From: Snodgrassella sp945267035
Lineage (GTDB): Bacteria > Pseudomonadota > Gammaproteobacteria > Burkholderiales > Neisseriaceae
Length of the DNA stretch: 64,000 nt
Assembly (NCBI RefSeq): GCF_026535915.1
Contig: NZ_JAFNPF010000002.1
Coordinates: 1 to 64,000 of the forward strand
Direction of reading: 5' to 3'
Positions 56,240 through 64,000 of the stretch are shown here, in pieces (position 1 is the first letter of the stretch; every line of letters starts with the position of its first letter). The notes below the pieces were generated by a model. It saw only the letters and a program-made list of their open reading frames with translations, had not been told where the DNA came from and did not search any database. The translations under genes and the position numbers were made by a program.

Positions 56240-57793
56240 TCAGTGAATGTGTGGTTGCTCATTTTCGTTTCCCGCTTGGGTTGAAAACAGCTGGCGCAGT
56301 TTTTTTCTGTCTACCTTGCCAATGCCTGTCATCGGCAATTCATCTAGTAGAATGATTGTTTTGGGCATTTGATAACGTGCAATTCGCGTTCTCAGCCAGT
56401 CCAACAAGGTGGTTTTTGTTTCGGCGGCCCCTAGTTTCAGCACAATGAATGCCACCAATCTTTGCCCGAAATCTTCATCTACAACACTGACTACTGAGGT
56501 ATCGGCAATGTGTGGATGGCTCAATAAACTGGTTTCAAGCTCAAAGGGATAAACGTTTTCTCCGCCGGAAATTATCATGTCATCTACGCGACCCTGCAAG
56601 TAGTAATACCCATGTTTGTCTTTGCAGGCTAAATCGCCAGTGGCTACCCATTGGTTCCCCTGTGTTGACCAAGCGCATTTTAGATAAAGCTCGCCCTGAG
56701 TGGCGGTGACCTGACCATCTTTCATTAGTTTAGCCGACAATCCTTTAAGAGGTTGACCAATGGTTGCGGGGTGAGCAGCTAGGTCTGCGGAAGTGGCAAT
56801 CATGGCGATGCCGGCTTCGGATGTGCCGTATAAGTTGAACAACACTTTGCCATAGCGATTGAGAACATGAGTGACCAGTGCGGGTGTAATGGGGGCGCCA
56901 CCGGTGATGATACAACGCAAGCTGGAAAGGTGTTGCTCTGAGTAGCTGATCATTCGGGCGAGCATTAACGGAACTAAGGTGACAACTTCAATGTGGTGAT
57001 CAGCAATCAGGTGGCAGGCTTTTTCAGCCACAAAACGTGTGCGCAGAAAGATGGTGGCACCCAGTAAGACTGACATGCATAAGGTTGCCATTCCGAAGCC
57101 ATGATAAATAGGCGTGGCAAGGTAGATTCTCTGGAAATCACTCAGATTGAGTTTTACCAATAGCTGGTAGAATGGGCTGATAAAATTTTGTGCCTGACTG
57201 CTTCTTCCTGCCAGTTTGAAACGCCCTGTTGTGCCACTGGTCAGTACGGTGATTTTACTAAAATGGGTTACAGGTCGCTTTAAAGGATTATTTGGTGGGG
57301 CTGCCCGTAACAGTGTCTGAATAGAAAGTAAATTGTCATGATAGGTAGGCAGGGTTTTTACCGCTGGTAATGTGCTGATTTCTGGATCATGAATAATCCA
57401 GTCAAACTGTACCTTGTCGTTGATCTGGCCTAATTGGCTGGAAGATATTTCGGTATTTAGCAGATAGACATCAGCGCCCAAGGCGGCCAGTGCAAATAAG
57501 GTATGCACCAGTAGCGCATGATTGGTCGCCATCACGGCGATTTTCTGCCGCGGTGAGATTTGGCAATGTGTGAATAGCTGATTGGCCAGATGTTGTGATT
57601 GTTTATATAGTGTCCGGTAATCCAGAGTGTAATCAGTAGCAATAATGGCTGTTTGCTGGGGTGACAGTTTTTGGCGAATGTAGAGTAAAGCCATCAGATT
57701 AATGCCATCGAGGCGAATACTGTTAAGCACATGCCAGATACCGACTGGAGTTAAAAGTTTGCAGCGCCATAGCGCTTTAATGGCTTTCAACAT
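56240..57793 (-). CDS. AMP-dependent acyl-CoA synthetase/ligase
   Basis: 517 residues of the ANL superfamily. Phosphate loop LTSGTTGRFKLAGRSS near residue 187 (family form TSGTTGxPKG, so Arg-Phe here is unusual). NLYGTSEAGIAMIA near 321, ATGDLACKDKHGYYYLQGRV near 390, ISGGENVYPFELE near 415 and catalytic Lys in GIGKVDRKKL near 497. It activates a carboxylic acid as an adenylate, usually to the CoA thioester; substrate unknown. Overlaps the upstream SDR gene by 7 bases, so the two act together. Confidence 0.85.
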   Translation of the reverse strand: MLKAIKALWRCKLLTPVGIWHVLNSIRLDGINLMALLYIRQKLSPQQTAIIATDYTLDYRTLYKQSQHLANQLFTHCQISPRQKIAVMATNHALLVHTLFALAALGADVYLLNTEISSSQLGQINDKVQFDWIIHDPEISTLPAVKTLPTYHDNLLSIQTLLRAAPPNNPLKRPVTHFSKITVLTSGTTGRFKLAGRSSQAQNFISPFYQLLVKLNLSDFQRIYLATPIYHGFGMATLCMSVLLGATIFLRTRFVAEKACHLIADHHIEVVTLVPLMLARMISYSEQHLSSLRCIITGGAPITPALVTHVLNRYGKVLFNLYGTSEAGIAMIATSADLAAHPATIGQPLKGLSAKLMKDGQVTATQGELYLKCAWSTQGNQWVATGDLACKDKHGYYYLQGRVDDMIISGGENVYPFELETSLLSHPHIADTSVVSVVDEDFGQRLVAFIVLKLGAAETKTTLLDWLRTRIARYQMPKTIILLDELPMTGIGKVDRKKLRQLFSTQAGNENEQPHIH

Positions 57794-58629
57794 TGTTTTC
57801 TCTTTACATAATAATAATTCATTTTTAACCAGATACCATTAAACAGTACTGAGATCAGTTGAACCGCAAGTGTCCACCAAGGTTTGTATTGGCGTTTACC
57901 TTTCAGTAATAAACGACAAATTATGTTTGCAGCCTGCTGGGGTCGTAATGCTGGTAATTGCTTATAAAGTCGCGTTGGCTCAATCATTCGGGTTTTAACC
58001 AGTGGAAGATAAGCGGTAGCAACACGAATATGTTGGTTTTCCAGCTCAGCGCTGGCACAACGTAGCCATTGATCAAAAGCTGTTTTGGATGCCTGATAGG
58101 CAGCCCAGTTAACGGTTGGCGCAAGCAAAACATTGATGGCTGATACGTTAATGATCTGTCCTTGTGTTTGTTGTAGCGTTGGAATCAAGGCAAGACAAAG
58201 CCGGACGGGGGCAAAATAGTTCAGTTGCATTGTTCTTTCGAAATCATGCTCTCTTTGTAAAGAATGCATGATGGGTCGGCAAATCGATATCCCTGCATTG
58301 TTGATGAGTATGTCAATGGGTTTGTGCTGAATATGATTGATAAATCGATCTAACTGAACGCGATCGCGCAAATCGATGGGGAAAATTTCTATTTGGGCTT
58401 TTCTATTAATAAGGAGTTGCTGAATTTGTTGTAATTTGCTTTCTGTTCTAGCCAGCAGGATGAGCTGGCAGTTGATATCGGCTAGGCAATGACAGAGTGC
58501 TTCTCCAATTCCGTAGCTGGCACCAGTAATGATGATGGTCTTATGCTGTAAATGCTGCTCCAGCTGCTTGAAATCAGGCTTAATAATGGGAAAAAGGACA
58601 CAACTAAGTAGTGAATTCAGCGATCGCAC
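57787..58629 (-). CDS. Short-chain dehydrogenase/reductase (SDR)
   Basis: 280 residues. NAD(P)-binding TIIITGASYGIGEALCHCLA near residue 31, structural NNAGIS near 109, and the catalytic set Ser in INVSAINVLL and Tyr-x-x-x-Lys in YQASKTAF near 179. The C-terminus has a hydrophobic segment (TLAVQLISVLFNGIWL), so it may sit at the membrane. Reads into the acyl-CoA synthetase gene with overlap. Together they suggest modification of a fatty acid or lipid; the product is unknown. Confidence 0.85.
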   Translation of the reverse strand: MRSLNSLLSCVLFPIIKPDFKQLEQHLQHKTIIITGASYGIGEALCHCLADINCQLILLARTESKLQQIQQLLINRKAQIEIFPIDLRDRVQLDRFINHIQHKPIDILINNAGISICRPIMHSLQREHDFERTMQLNYFAPVRLCLALIPTLQQTQGQIINVSAINVLLAPTVNWAAYQASKTAFDQWLRCASAELENQHIRVATAYLPLVKTRMIEPTRLYKQLPALRPQQAANIICRLLLKGKRQYKPWWTLAVQLISVLFNGIWLKMNYYYVKRKQC

Positions 58630-58819
58630 GGTTCTTTTGCCGGTAATTTAATCAATTGAGTATAAATTGACGGCGAAATAAGTCAATGCAAAATGGGTCA
58701 TTGAGCAGCTAAATTGCTCTATAAATTTGATGTTGTTTCGGTTTCATCGATGAGTGTAGGTGTTGATGCGGATGAAAAGTGGTGGAATTAAGGTGAAGAA
58801 TGTGGCGCAAACGGATTGT

Positions 58820-59029
58820 TTACAGCGTTTGAATCAGCTTAAACCGTGCTTGTTGCTCGCCATTGATGCTGACTGTTTCATTAAACATTGATTTGGGGCG
58901 GACCCAAAAAGTGAAATCACCATACAAACACTGATAGACCACCATTTCTTCTTCTGTTTCACTGTGGCGGGCAGTGCCCAATACCTGATACAGTTTTCCT
59001 TTGTAATGTTGATAGATACCGCGCTGCAT
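58820..59029 (-). CDS. DUF1653 protein
   Basis: 69 residues. MQRGIYQHYKGKLYQVLGTA, then RHSETEEEMVVYQCLYGDFT, FWVRPKSMF and ARFKLIQ cover the whole DUF1653 family pattern. Small cytosolic protein of unknown function. ATG behind AGGAACAATC. It stands alone. Confidence 0.9.
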   Translation of the reverse strand: MQRGIYQHYKGKLYQVLGTARHSETEEEMVVYQCLYGDFTFWVRPKSMFNETVSINGEQQARFKLIQTL

Positions 59030-59551
59030 GATTGTTCCTGTTGAAAGGGGGTAAAAACCATTATTTTCGGGTTTACAGGCAATAATAGAAGATTTTGGGT
59101 ATAGCTGACAAGCTGTGGACTCAGCCGTTTGAGCGAGCTCGAAGTGAGTCTCTAAAAGGTCTATTTTTTTGTCGAGGAGTAGATTTGACTGGGGAAATTT
59201 AATGGGTATCGGTCAAAACTAAGGGTGATTGTGCCGAAAACGTGGTTGGTAAGTTTTGGTTGGATAGATATAAAGAAAAAAAACTGTTTGGATTCAATCT
59301 TTGCTTAATTGAGATGTTAATTTGCGCATATGGATAAGAAACGTGTGGGTTGATCAACCTAACTGTTGAGGAAAATCAAGTTTAGTTCAACATTGCAGCC
59401 AAATGGCCATGAATTTAATTATGATTAAAATCATATTTTTATATCATTAATCATTGCAAAATAAAAAGTCTGAGTATGACATTAATTTGAAAAAGTTGTG
59501 GCAGACTGTTATAAACGCTTTAATTTTAACTGGTCGGATTGAGAAGGTTGC
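59030..59551. other. Divergent spacer
   Basis: About 520 bases between the DUF1653 gene and the MHS transporter. It holds a clear promoter at 59487-59515; nothing else recognised. Confidence 0.5.
59487..59515 (+). promoter_or_regulatory. Sigma-70 promoter of the MHS transporter
   Basis: TTGAAA at 59487-59492 and TATAAA at 59510-59515 with a 17-base spacer, 36 bases before the ATG at 59552. Confidence 0.7.
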
Positions 59552-60847
59552 ATGAATAAACCGAATGCAGGGATAGCAGCAGAAAAAAAGTTGTTAACAC
59601 GGGAAGATACACGAACGCTGGTGCTATCATCGTTTGGTGGTGCGCTTGAATTTTATGATTTTGTAATTTATGTTTTTTATGCCAAGGTGTTGTCAGAATT
59701 ATTTTTTCCTGCCGGTCTAAGTCCATTCTGGGCAATGCTTAATACCTACGGCATTTTTGCTGCTGGTTATCTGTTCCGCCCATTGGGTGGCATTGTGATG
59801 GCACATTTTGGTGATCTGTTCGGGCGAAAAAGATTGTTTGCCTTGTCTATTTTAATGATGGCGTTGCCTACATTATGTCTTGGTCTGATGCCCACCTTTG
59901 CCACCATCGGTTATGGCGCACCGGTTTTATTGTTAATCCTGAGAATGATTCAGGGTGTGGCCATTGGTGGTGAGATACCAGCAGCGTGGACTTTTGTTTC
60001 GGAGCATGTACCTGATAACCGGGTTGGTATGGCCAATGGTTTTCTGACCAGTGGTCTGTCTTTGGGAATTCTCCTGGGTTCGTTGATCGCTTTAGCCATG
60101 ACAAAATGTTTTAGTGCTGAAACCATTTTGCAAGGTGCTTGGCGCATTCCCTTTATTCTCGGTGGACTGTTTGGGTTACTGACTTTGTATTTACGCAGTT
60201 ATTTGCAAGAAACGCCAGTATTTCAGGCAATGCGGCAACGCAAGCAACTGGCTACGCAACTGCCTCTTAAGACACTGCTATCTCAATACAAAGAGGCTGT
60301 CTGCATTGGTATGTTTATGACGTGGTTTTTAACTGGTTGTGTGGTGGTTATTTTATTGGCGATGCCACAATTATTAAGCGGTACATTTGGTTTTTCCAGT
60401 GCTCAGGCTTTTCAAATGCAGAGTATGGCTATCGTGATGCAAATGATTGGTTGTATTCTGTATGGTTTTTTAGCCGATAAATTAGGGGTAGGTCGCGCCT
60501 TTACTATTGGCACATTGCTCACGGGGGTGATGGCTGGGTTGTTTTATTCTTCTCTAGGATCATACGGCTATAGTGTTATTTCGGTTTTATATTTGTTGCT
60601 CGGGCTGACTACGGGTGTCGCTGGTATTGTTTCTGCGGCTATGGTAAGCATGTTTCCGGCGCCTATTCGCTTTACGGGAATCTCTTTTTCATACAATGTG
60701 GCGTATGCGATTGTAGGGGGAATGACCTTACCTTTAGTGCAATGGTTGAACCGGTACAGTTCGATCGGAGCGGTGTATTACATTTTGCCTTTGTGCATGA
60801 TTGGTGTTTTCAGCGGGTTGGTGTTTATGTATCGTTATAAATCTTAA
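59552..60847 (+). CDS. MFS transporter, metabolite:H+ symporter (MHS) family
   Basis: 431 residues, about 12 membrane segments. MHS signatures: SSFGGALEFYDFVIYVFYAK near residue 27, FRPLGGIVMAHFGDLFGRKR near 76, and RMIQGVAIGGEIPAAWTFVS near 131. Relatives (ProP, KgtP, YhjE) take up organic acids, betaine or proline with protons; substrate not readable. ATG behind GAGAAGG. It ends before a terminator shared with secB. Confidence 0.85.
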   Translation: MNKPNAGIAAEKKLLTREDTRTLVLSSFGGALEFYDFVIYVFYAKVLSELFFPAGLSPFWAMLNTYGIFAAGYLFRPLGGIVMAHFGDLFGRKRLFALSILMMALPTLCLGLMPTFATIGYGAPVLLLILRMIQGVAIGGEIPAAWTFVSEHVPDNRVGMANGFLTSGLSLGILLGSLIALAMTKCFSAETILQGAWRIPFILGGLFGLLTLYLRSYLQETPVFQAMRQRKQLATQLPLKTLLSQYKEAVCIGMFMTWFLTGCVVVILLAMPQLLSGTFGFSSAQAFQMQSMAIVMQMIGCILYGFLADKLGVGRAFTIGTLLTGVMAGLFYSSLGSYGYSVISVLYLLLGLTTGVAGIVSAAMVSMFPAPIRFTGISFSYNVAYAIVGGMTLPLVQWLNRYSSIGAVYYILPLCMIGVFSGLVFMYRYKS

Positions 60848-60970
60848 GTGGTTTTAAGCTAAATAACCGTACATATTGATGGTTTGTGTGGTTGAAAGCA
60901 GTTTGAATTACTTCAACTTTGCAAGCTATTTTGCTGTAGTGATATTAAAGCTGGGGTAACAAAGTGATAA

Positions 60971-61016
60971 AAAAAGCTGCAGTATTTCGGGTTTTCCTGA
61001 AATACTGCAGCTTTTT
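60971..61016. terminator. Strong bidirectional terminator
   Basis: GCTGCAGTATTTC and GAAATACTGCAGC form a long stem with A runs before and T runs after. It stops both the MHS transporter gene and the converging secB operon. Confidence 0.92.
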
Positions 61017-61028
61017 ACTTGATTATTG

Positions 61029-61493
61029 TTACGCGTTACCCGCGTTGGCCTGTTCTGCTTGATACATGGCTTCGAAATTAATCGGTGCCAGCATGACTGG
61101 TGGGAAGCCAGAGCGTGTGATGGTGTTAGAAACCGTTTCACGGGCGTATGGGAACAAGATATTGGGTGCGGCCACGGCCAGAAGGATATCGACATCTTGT
61201 TGCTGAATATTGGCAATGCGGAAAATACCGCTTTGAGCCACTTCATTTAAGAACAAAATACGTTCATCTTCCATTTTAGCGGTGACGGTGACGGTGACTG
61301 TAACGCCATAAAATTCATCTTCCAGTTTTTCTGCCGCAGTGGCTACACGAACTTCGATTTGAGGTTCGCCACCATCCAGAAAAATCTGTGGTACGTGCGG
61401 TGCTTCCAGAGACAAATCTTTCAGGTAAATTTTTTCAATGCTGAACACTGGCTGGGCATTTGCCTGTTCATTAATGGTTTCTTTATCGCTCAT
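61029..61493 (-). CDS. secB: Protein-export chaperone SecB
   Basis: 154 residues. FSIEKIYLKDLSLEAPHVPQ near residue 17, VTVTVTAKMEDERILFLNEV, QQDVDILLAVAAPNILFPYA and the C-terminal zinc-free tail PPVMLAPINFEAMYQAE fit SecB. A homotetramer that keeps precursors unfolded and hands them to SecA. grxC lies 75 bases upstream on the same strand, the usual neisserial order. Confidence 0.96.
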   Translation of the reverse strand: MSDKETINEQANAQPVFSIEKIYLKDLSLEAPHVPQIFLDGGEPQIEVRVATAAEKLEDEFYGVTVTVTVTAKMEDERILFLNEVAQSGIFRIANIQQQDVDILLAVAAPNILFPYARETVSNTITRSGFPPVMLAPINFEAMYQAEQANAGNA

Positions 61494-61568
61494 TCTTTTC
61501 TTTCAATAAAGGATGTAAGAAGTCTTTCAGTCCTCGTAGCATAACAGGATACGTGAGGTTAAGGAAAG

Positions 61569-61826
61569 TTAATCTTGGAGTAAAGGGTCTAGTTTACCTG
61601 CTTGGTTCAGTGCATTCAAATCGTCAAAACCACCAACATGGGTCTCACCGATGTAAATTTGTGGAACGGTTCGGCGACCAGTGCGCTGCATCATCTCATC
61701 CCTTACCTTTGGATCAGTATCAATACGGATTTCGTTAATTTCAGTGATACCCTTCTGTTTAAGCAAGGCTTTAGCCATCTGGCAATAAGGACATACAGCT
61801 GTGGTGTACATGGTTATGGCTGGCAT
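61569..61826 (-). CDS. grxC: Glutaredoxin 3
   Basis: 85 residues. Active site CPYCQMAK at positions 12-19, TVPQIYIG with the cis-Pro near 53, and GGFDDLNAL glutathione-binding end. Reduces disulfides with glutathione in the cytosol. ATG behind AAGGAGATAATC. First gene of the grxC-secB unit. Confidence 0.95.
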   Translation of the reverse strand: MPAITMYTTAVCPYCQMAKALLKQKGITEINEIRIDTDPKVRDEMMQRTGRRTVPQIYIGETHVGGFDDLNALNQAGKLDPLLQD

Positions 61827-61906
61827 GATTATCTCCTTGTGGGCTGAGAGTCAGAAACAGGAATATATTAGCATACGTAGTTAGAGGCTGCTGAATAGAT
61901 GTATGC

Positions 61907-61934
61907 TTTCAACTACGTTAGGCTCGGGTATAAT
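61907..61934 (+). promoter_or_regulatory. Probable promoter of ftsEX
   Basis: TATAAT at 61929-61934 with TTTCAA 16 bases upstream; 33 bases to the ftsE start. The -35 match is weak. Confidence 0.5.
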
Positions 61935-61966
61935 CAGAGCTAATTTAAACAAGCGGACTCAGACAG

Positions 61967-62620
61967 ATGATTCGTTTTGAGCAGGTTTCTAAAACCTATC
62001 CTGGAGGATTTACTGCACTGAAAAACTTAAGTTTTTCAATCAGTAAAGGAGAGATGATTTTTATAGCCGGTCATTCAGGCGCGGGTAAATCTACCATTTT
62101 GAAGCTGATCAGTGGCATTACCAAGCCTACTCAAGGCAAAGTTTGGCTTAACAAACATGATCTTGGGCAGTTAAATGACAATCAGCTCGGTTTTTTGCGA
62201 CAACATATTGGTATCGTGTTTCAGGATCATAAATTGCTGTTTGACCGTAATGTGTTACAGAATGTGATGTTGCCGCTACGTATTATCGGTTATGAATACA
62301 AACAGGCTGAACGGCGTGCACGCATAGCCATCGAAAAAGTGGGTTTGGCTGGTCGTGAACAGGCTGATCCCATTACCTTGTCAGGAGGTGAGCAGCAACG
62401 CTTATGTATTGCCCGTGCGGTGGTGCACCAGCCCAGTTTACTGATTGCAGATGAACCTTCTGCTAACCTTGATCGGGCTTACGCTCTGGATATTATGGAA
62501 TTATTTAAAACATTTCATGAGGCCGGAACGACGGTCATGGTGGCCGCACATGATGAATCTTTGATGGCAGATTATGGTCATCGTATTATCCGTTTGCAGG
62601 AAGGCAGGTTATACGCATGA
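61967..62620 (+). CDS. ftsE: Cell-division ATP-binding protein FtsE
   Basis: 217 residues, full length. ABC ATPase with Walker A GHSGAGKST near residue 36, signature LSGGEQQRLCIARAVV near 137 and Walker B LLIADEPSANLD near 156. With FtsX it controls septal peptidoglycan hydrolases and divisome assembly. Its TGA overlaps the ftsX ATG (ATGA), so the pair is co-translated. Confidence 0.96.
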   Translation: MIRFEQVSKTYPGGFTALKNLSFSISKGEMIFIAGHSGAGKSTILKLISGITKPTQGKVWLNKHDLGQLNDNQLGFLRQHIGIVFQDHKLLFDRNVLQNVMLPLRIIGYEYKQAERRARIAIEKVGLAGREQADPITLSGGEQQRLCIARAVVHQPSLLIADEPSANLDRAYALDIMELFKTFHEAGTTVMVAAHDESLMADYGHRIIRLQEGRLYA

Positions 62621-63528
62621 AGCAGTTAATATCATTGCATTGGGAAGCTGCCGGTAAGGCTTTACGCCAACTTGTGCGCCAGCCTATTGCCACGTTGCTG
62701 ATATTATTCATGCTGGCTATTGCCATGACTTTACCCTTGGCGCTGTACCTTGGCATCCAAAGCGGGCAGCAGGTGTTGGGGCAGATGAATGAAACGCCTA
62801 CCATGACGCTGTATATGCAACTGAATGCCAGTGCAGCGGATAATGCTGTGGTGCAAAAAGCGTTGGAAAGCAATCAGCAACTGGACAAGATTATTTTTGT
62901 GAGTAAACAACAAGGGCTGGAAGAATTGCAGCAAAGCATGGGTGGGCAGGATCTGGTTTCTATGCTGGAAAGTAATCCTCTGCCTGATGCGTTTACAGTG
63001 ATGCCTAAAGTTGAAACACCCGCGCAATTGGATGCCTTACAGGCACAACTGGCACAGCTGCCGTTGGTGGAAAGTGTCAAAATGGATGCGGAATGGACGC
63101 AGACGCTTTATCAGATTAATCAGTTTATCCATCAATTGTTGTGGTTTCTGGGAATCACTTTGGGCTTAACCTTTGCGCTGGTGGCGTATAACACTATCCG
63201 CCTGCAAATTCTTAGCCACCGTGAAGAGATAGAAATTACCAAGCTACTGGGTGCGCCAGCATCTTTTATCCGTCGCCCGTTTTTATATTTGGCCGCATGG
63301 CAAAGTCTACTGGCCGCAGCAATCAGTATTGGTTTGTGTTTTTGGCTCAATCAGTTGACTCGTCCGTTAGTCAATGCCATTTTGCAGCCATATGGGGTCA
63401 ACATGAGCTGGCGGTTTTTTAATTTGCACGAGATATTAATTATATTGCTGGTTGTGTACGCGCTTGGCATGCTTGGCGCCTGGCTTGCTACTCGTCAACA
63501 TTTGCTCAGCTTTAAATCAGTACGCTAA
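62617..63528 (+). CDS. ftsX: Cell-division membrane protein FtsX
   Basis: 303 residues. One N-terminal membrane segment (IATLLILFMLAIAMTLPLAL), a periplasmic domain of about 120 residues (SNQQLDKIIFVSKQQGLEEL, MLESNPLPDAF), then three more segments, with the FtsX stretch EEIEITKLLGAPASFIRRPF near residue 205. Full length. Partner of FtsE. Confidence 0.95.
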   Translation: MKQLISLHWEAAGKALRQLVRQPIATLLILFMLAIAMTLPLALYLGIQSGQQVLGQMNETPTMTLYMQLNASAADNAVVQKALESNQQLDKIIFVSKQQGLEELQQSMGGQDLVSMLESNPLPDAFTVMPKVETPAQLDALQAQLAQLPLVESVKMDAEWTQTLYQINQFIHQLLWFLGITLGLTFALVAYNTIRLQILSHREEIEITKLLGAPASFIRRPFLYLAAWQSLLAAAISIGLCFWLNQLTRPLVNAILQPYGVNMSWRFFNLHEILIILLVVYALGMLGAWLATRQHLLSFKSVR

Positions 63529-63865
63529 GGGTTATAAGATTTATAGACTAAAACTACCCGCGCTAAGATAATTCAGACCAATATCTGAGATTGATGTAAT
63601 CGAGAACCAAGTAGGGTTATTACATCTGTGGTTATGTAGCAAGGCGCAAGATTATCTCAGGTATGAAATTTTTGATGCGTTTTGGGGCGTTTTAAATGTT
63701 TTTGAGGCTGTTGTATCCCCAATAAAGTTTTGCGAGCTCATGGCAAAACTTACCGCTAATCCAGACATTCGCCTCCATTAATGCCTCGTTTAGCTGTGTT
63801 ATCTCCCAACAAAAAACCAACCAGAATCGTGACACTGGTTGGTTTTTGTCTTTAATTTCAGATTT
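63529..63865. other. Convergent spacer
   Basis: About 340 bases. Contains the aroG terminator at its right end; otherwise no gene or RNA recognised. Confidence 0.5.
63813..63846 (-). terminator. Terminator of aroG
   Basis: AAAAACCAACCAG and CTGGTTGGTTTTT form a 13-base stem with a short loop, A/T tails on both sides, 20 bases past the aroG stop. Confidence 0.85.
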
Positions 63866-64000
63866 TCAAGCTTGTTGGCGCATCTGAGCTGCTTGTGCCA
63901 ATAAGGCCAGCATAGCTTCAGTTTCTTCCCAGCCAATACAAGCGTCGGTGATGCTTTGTCCGTACTTTTCCGGTTTATCCTGTCTGCCTTCTGCTAAATT
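63866..64000 (-). CDS. aroG: DAHP synthase (AroG type), C-terminal end only
   Basis: 45 codons visible, reading PEKYGQSITDACIGWEETEA and ending LLAQAAQMRQQA. GQSITDACIGWEDTE is the conserved C-terminus of class I 3-deoxy-7-phosphoheptulonate synthases (AroF/G/H), the first step of aromatic amino acid synthesis. The rest lies beyond the right edge, so which feedback type it is cannot be seen. A terminator follows. Confidence 0.88.
   Translation of the reverse strand, partial: NLAEGRQDKPEKYGQSITDACIGWEETEAMLALLAQAAQMRQQA

Noticed and set aside
1..64000. tRNA, rRNA, CRISPR array, prophage or IS element
   Set aside because: No cloverleaf with a GGTTCGAATC-type arm, no regular spaced repeats, and no integrase or transposase could be recognised.

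Overview
The window reads as chromosome of an AT-rich, host-associated member of the Neisseriaceae (Betaproteobacteria), most like the bee-gut genus Snodgrassella. The gene set supports this (metE/metR, uvrD-type helicase, xseB-ispA, lpxC, trmO, etfBA, mnmE, secB-grxC, ftsEX, aroG), as do a type V autotransporter with an ESPR leader and several Rhs-type toxin remnants. The genus is an inference from recognised families, not from a database match. No rRNA, tRNA, CRISPR array or insertion sequence was recognised.

Layout. 1-11 kb: a large autotransporter whose C-terminus lies off the left edge, an exported beta-propeller protein, an MFS carrier, a LysR regulator divergent from an NAD(P)-binding reductase, a PrpF-family isomerase and a TraB/GumN protein. 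11.4-15 kb: a polymorphic-toxin graveyard, where broken Rhs core ends and toxin tips alternate with four intact small genes in immunity position. 15.2-29.4 kb: housekeeping genes (metE, metR, a hydratase, uvrD, a HIT protein, dnaJ, an RNB ribonuclease, xseB, ispA, tsaC). 29.4-35.6 kb: a MoeB/ThiF enzyme, a CynX-like carrier whose 3' end is duplicated around a decayed toxin-tip/immunity cassette, a roadblock protein, lpxC and trmO. 35.6-38.6 kb: almost gene-free, with one clear pseudogene. 38.6-44.2 kb: etfBA, threonine aldolase, a YigZ protein, purD and tenA. 44.2-46.6 kb: gene-poor DNA with a dense group of DnaA boxes and an Rhs remnant. 46.3-51.9 kb: a minus-strand array of small lipoproteins (several of DKNYY type), a toxin tip and a tandem duplication. 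52.9-64 kb: a 2-hydroxyacid dehydrogenase, FKBP, mnmE, an acyl-CoA synthetase/SDR pair, a DUF1653 protein, an MHS transporter, secB-grxC, ftsEX and the end of aroG.

Two themes stand out. First, the middle of the window carries chromosome-origin signals. There is a perfect parS 16-mer at 40300, a second near-match inside mnmE at 55407, and about twenty exact TTATCCACA boxes, all between 22.4 and 45.3 kb and none seen outside. The gene-poor stretch 44.3-45.25 kb is the best oriC candidate, although dnaA and parAB are not in view. Second, the accessory islands record repeated gain and decay of contact-dependent toxin tips while the adjacent immunity genes stay open.
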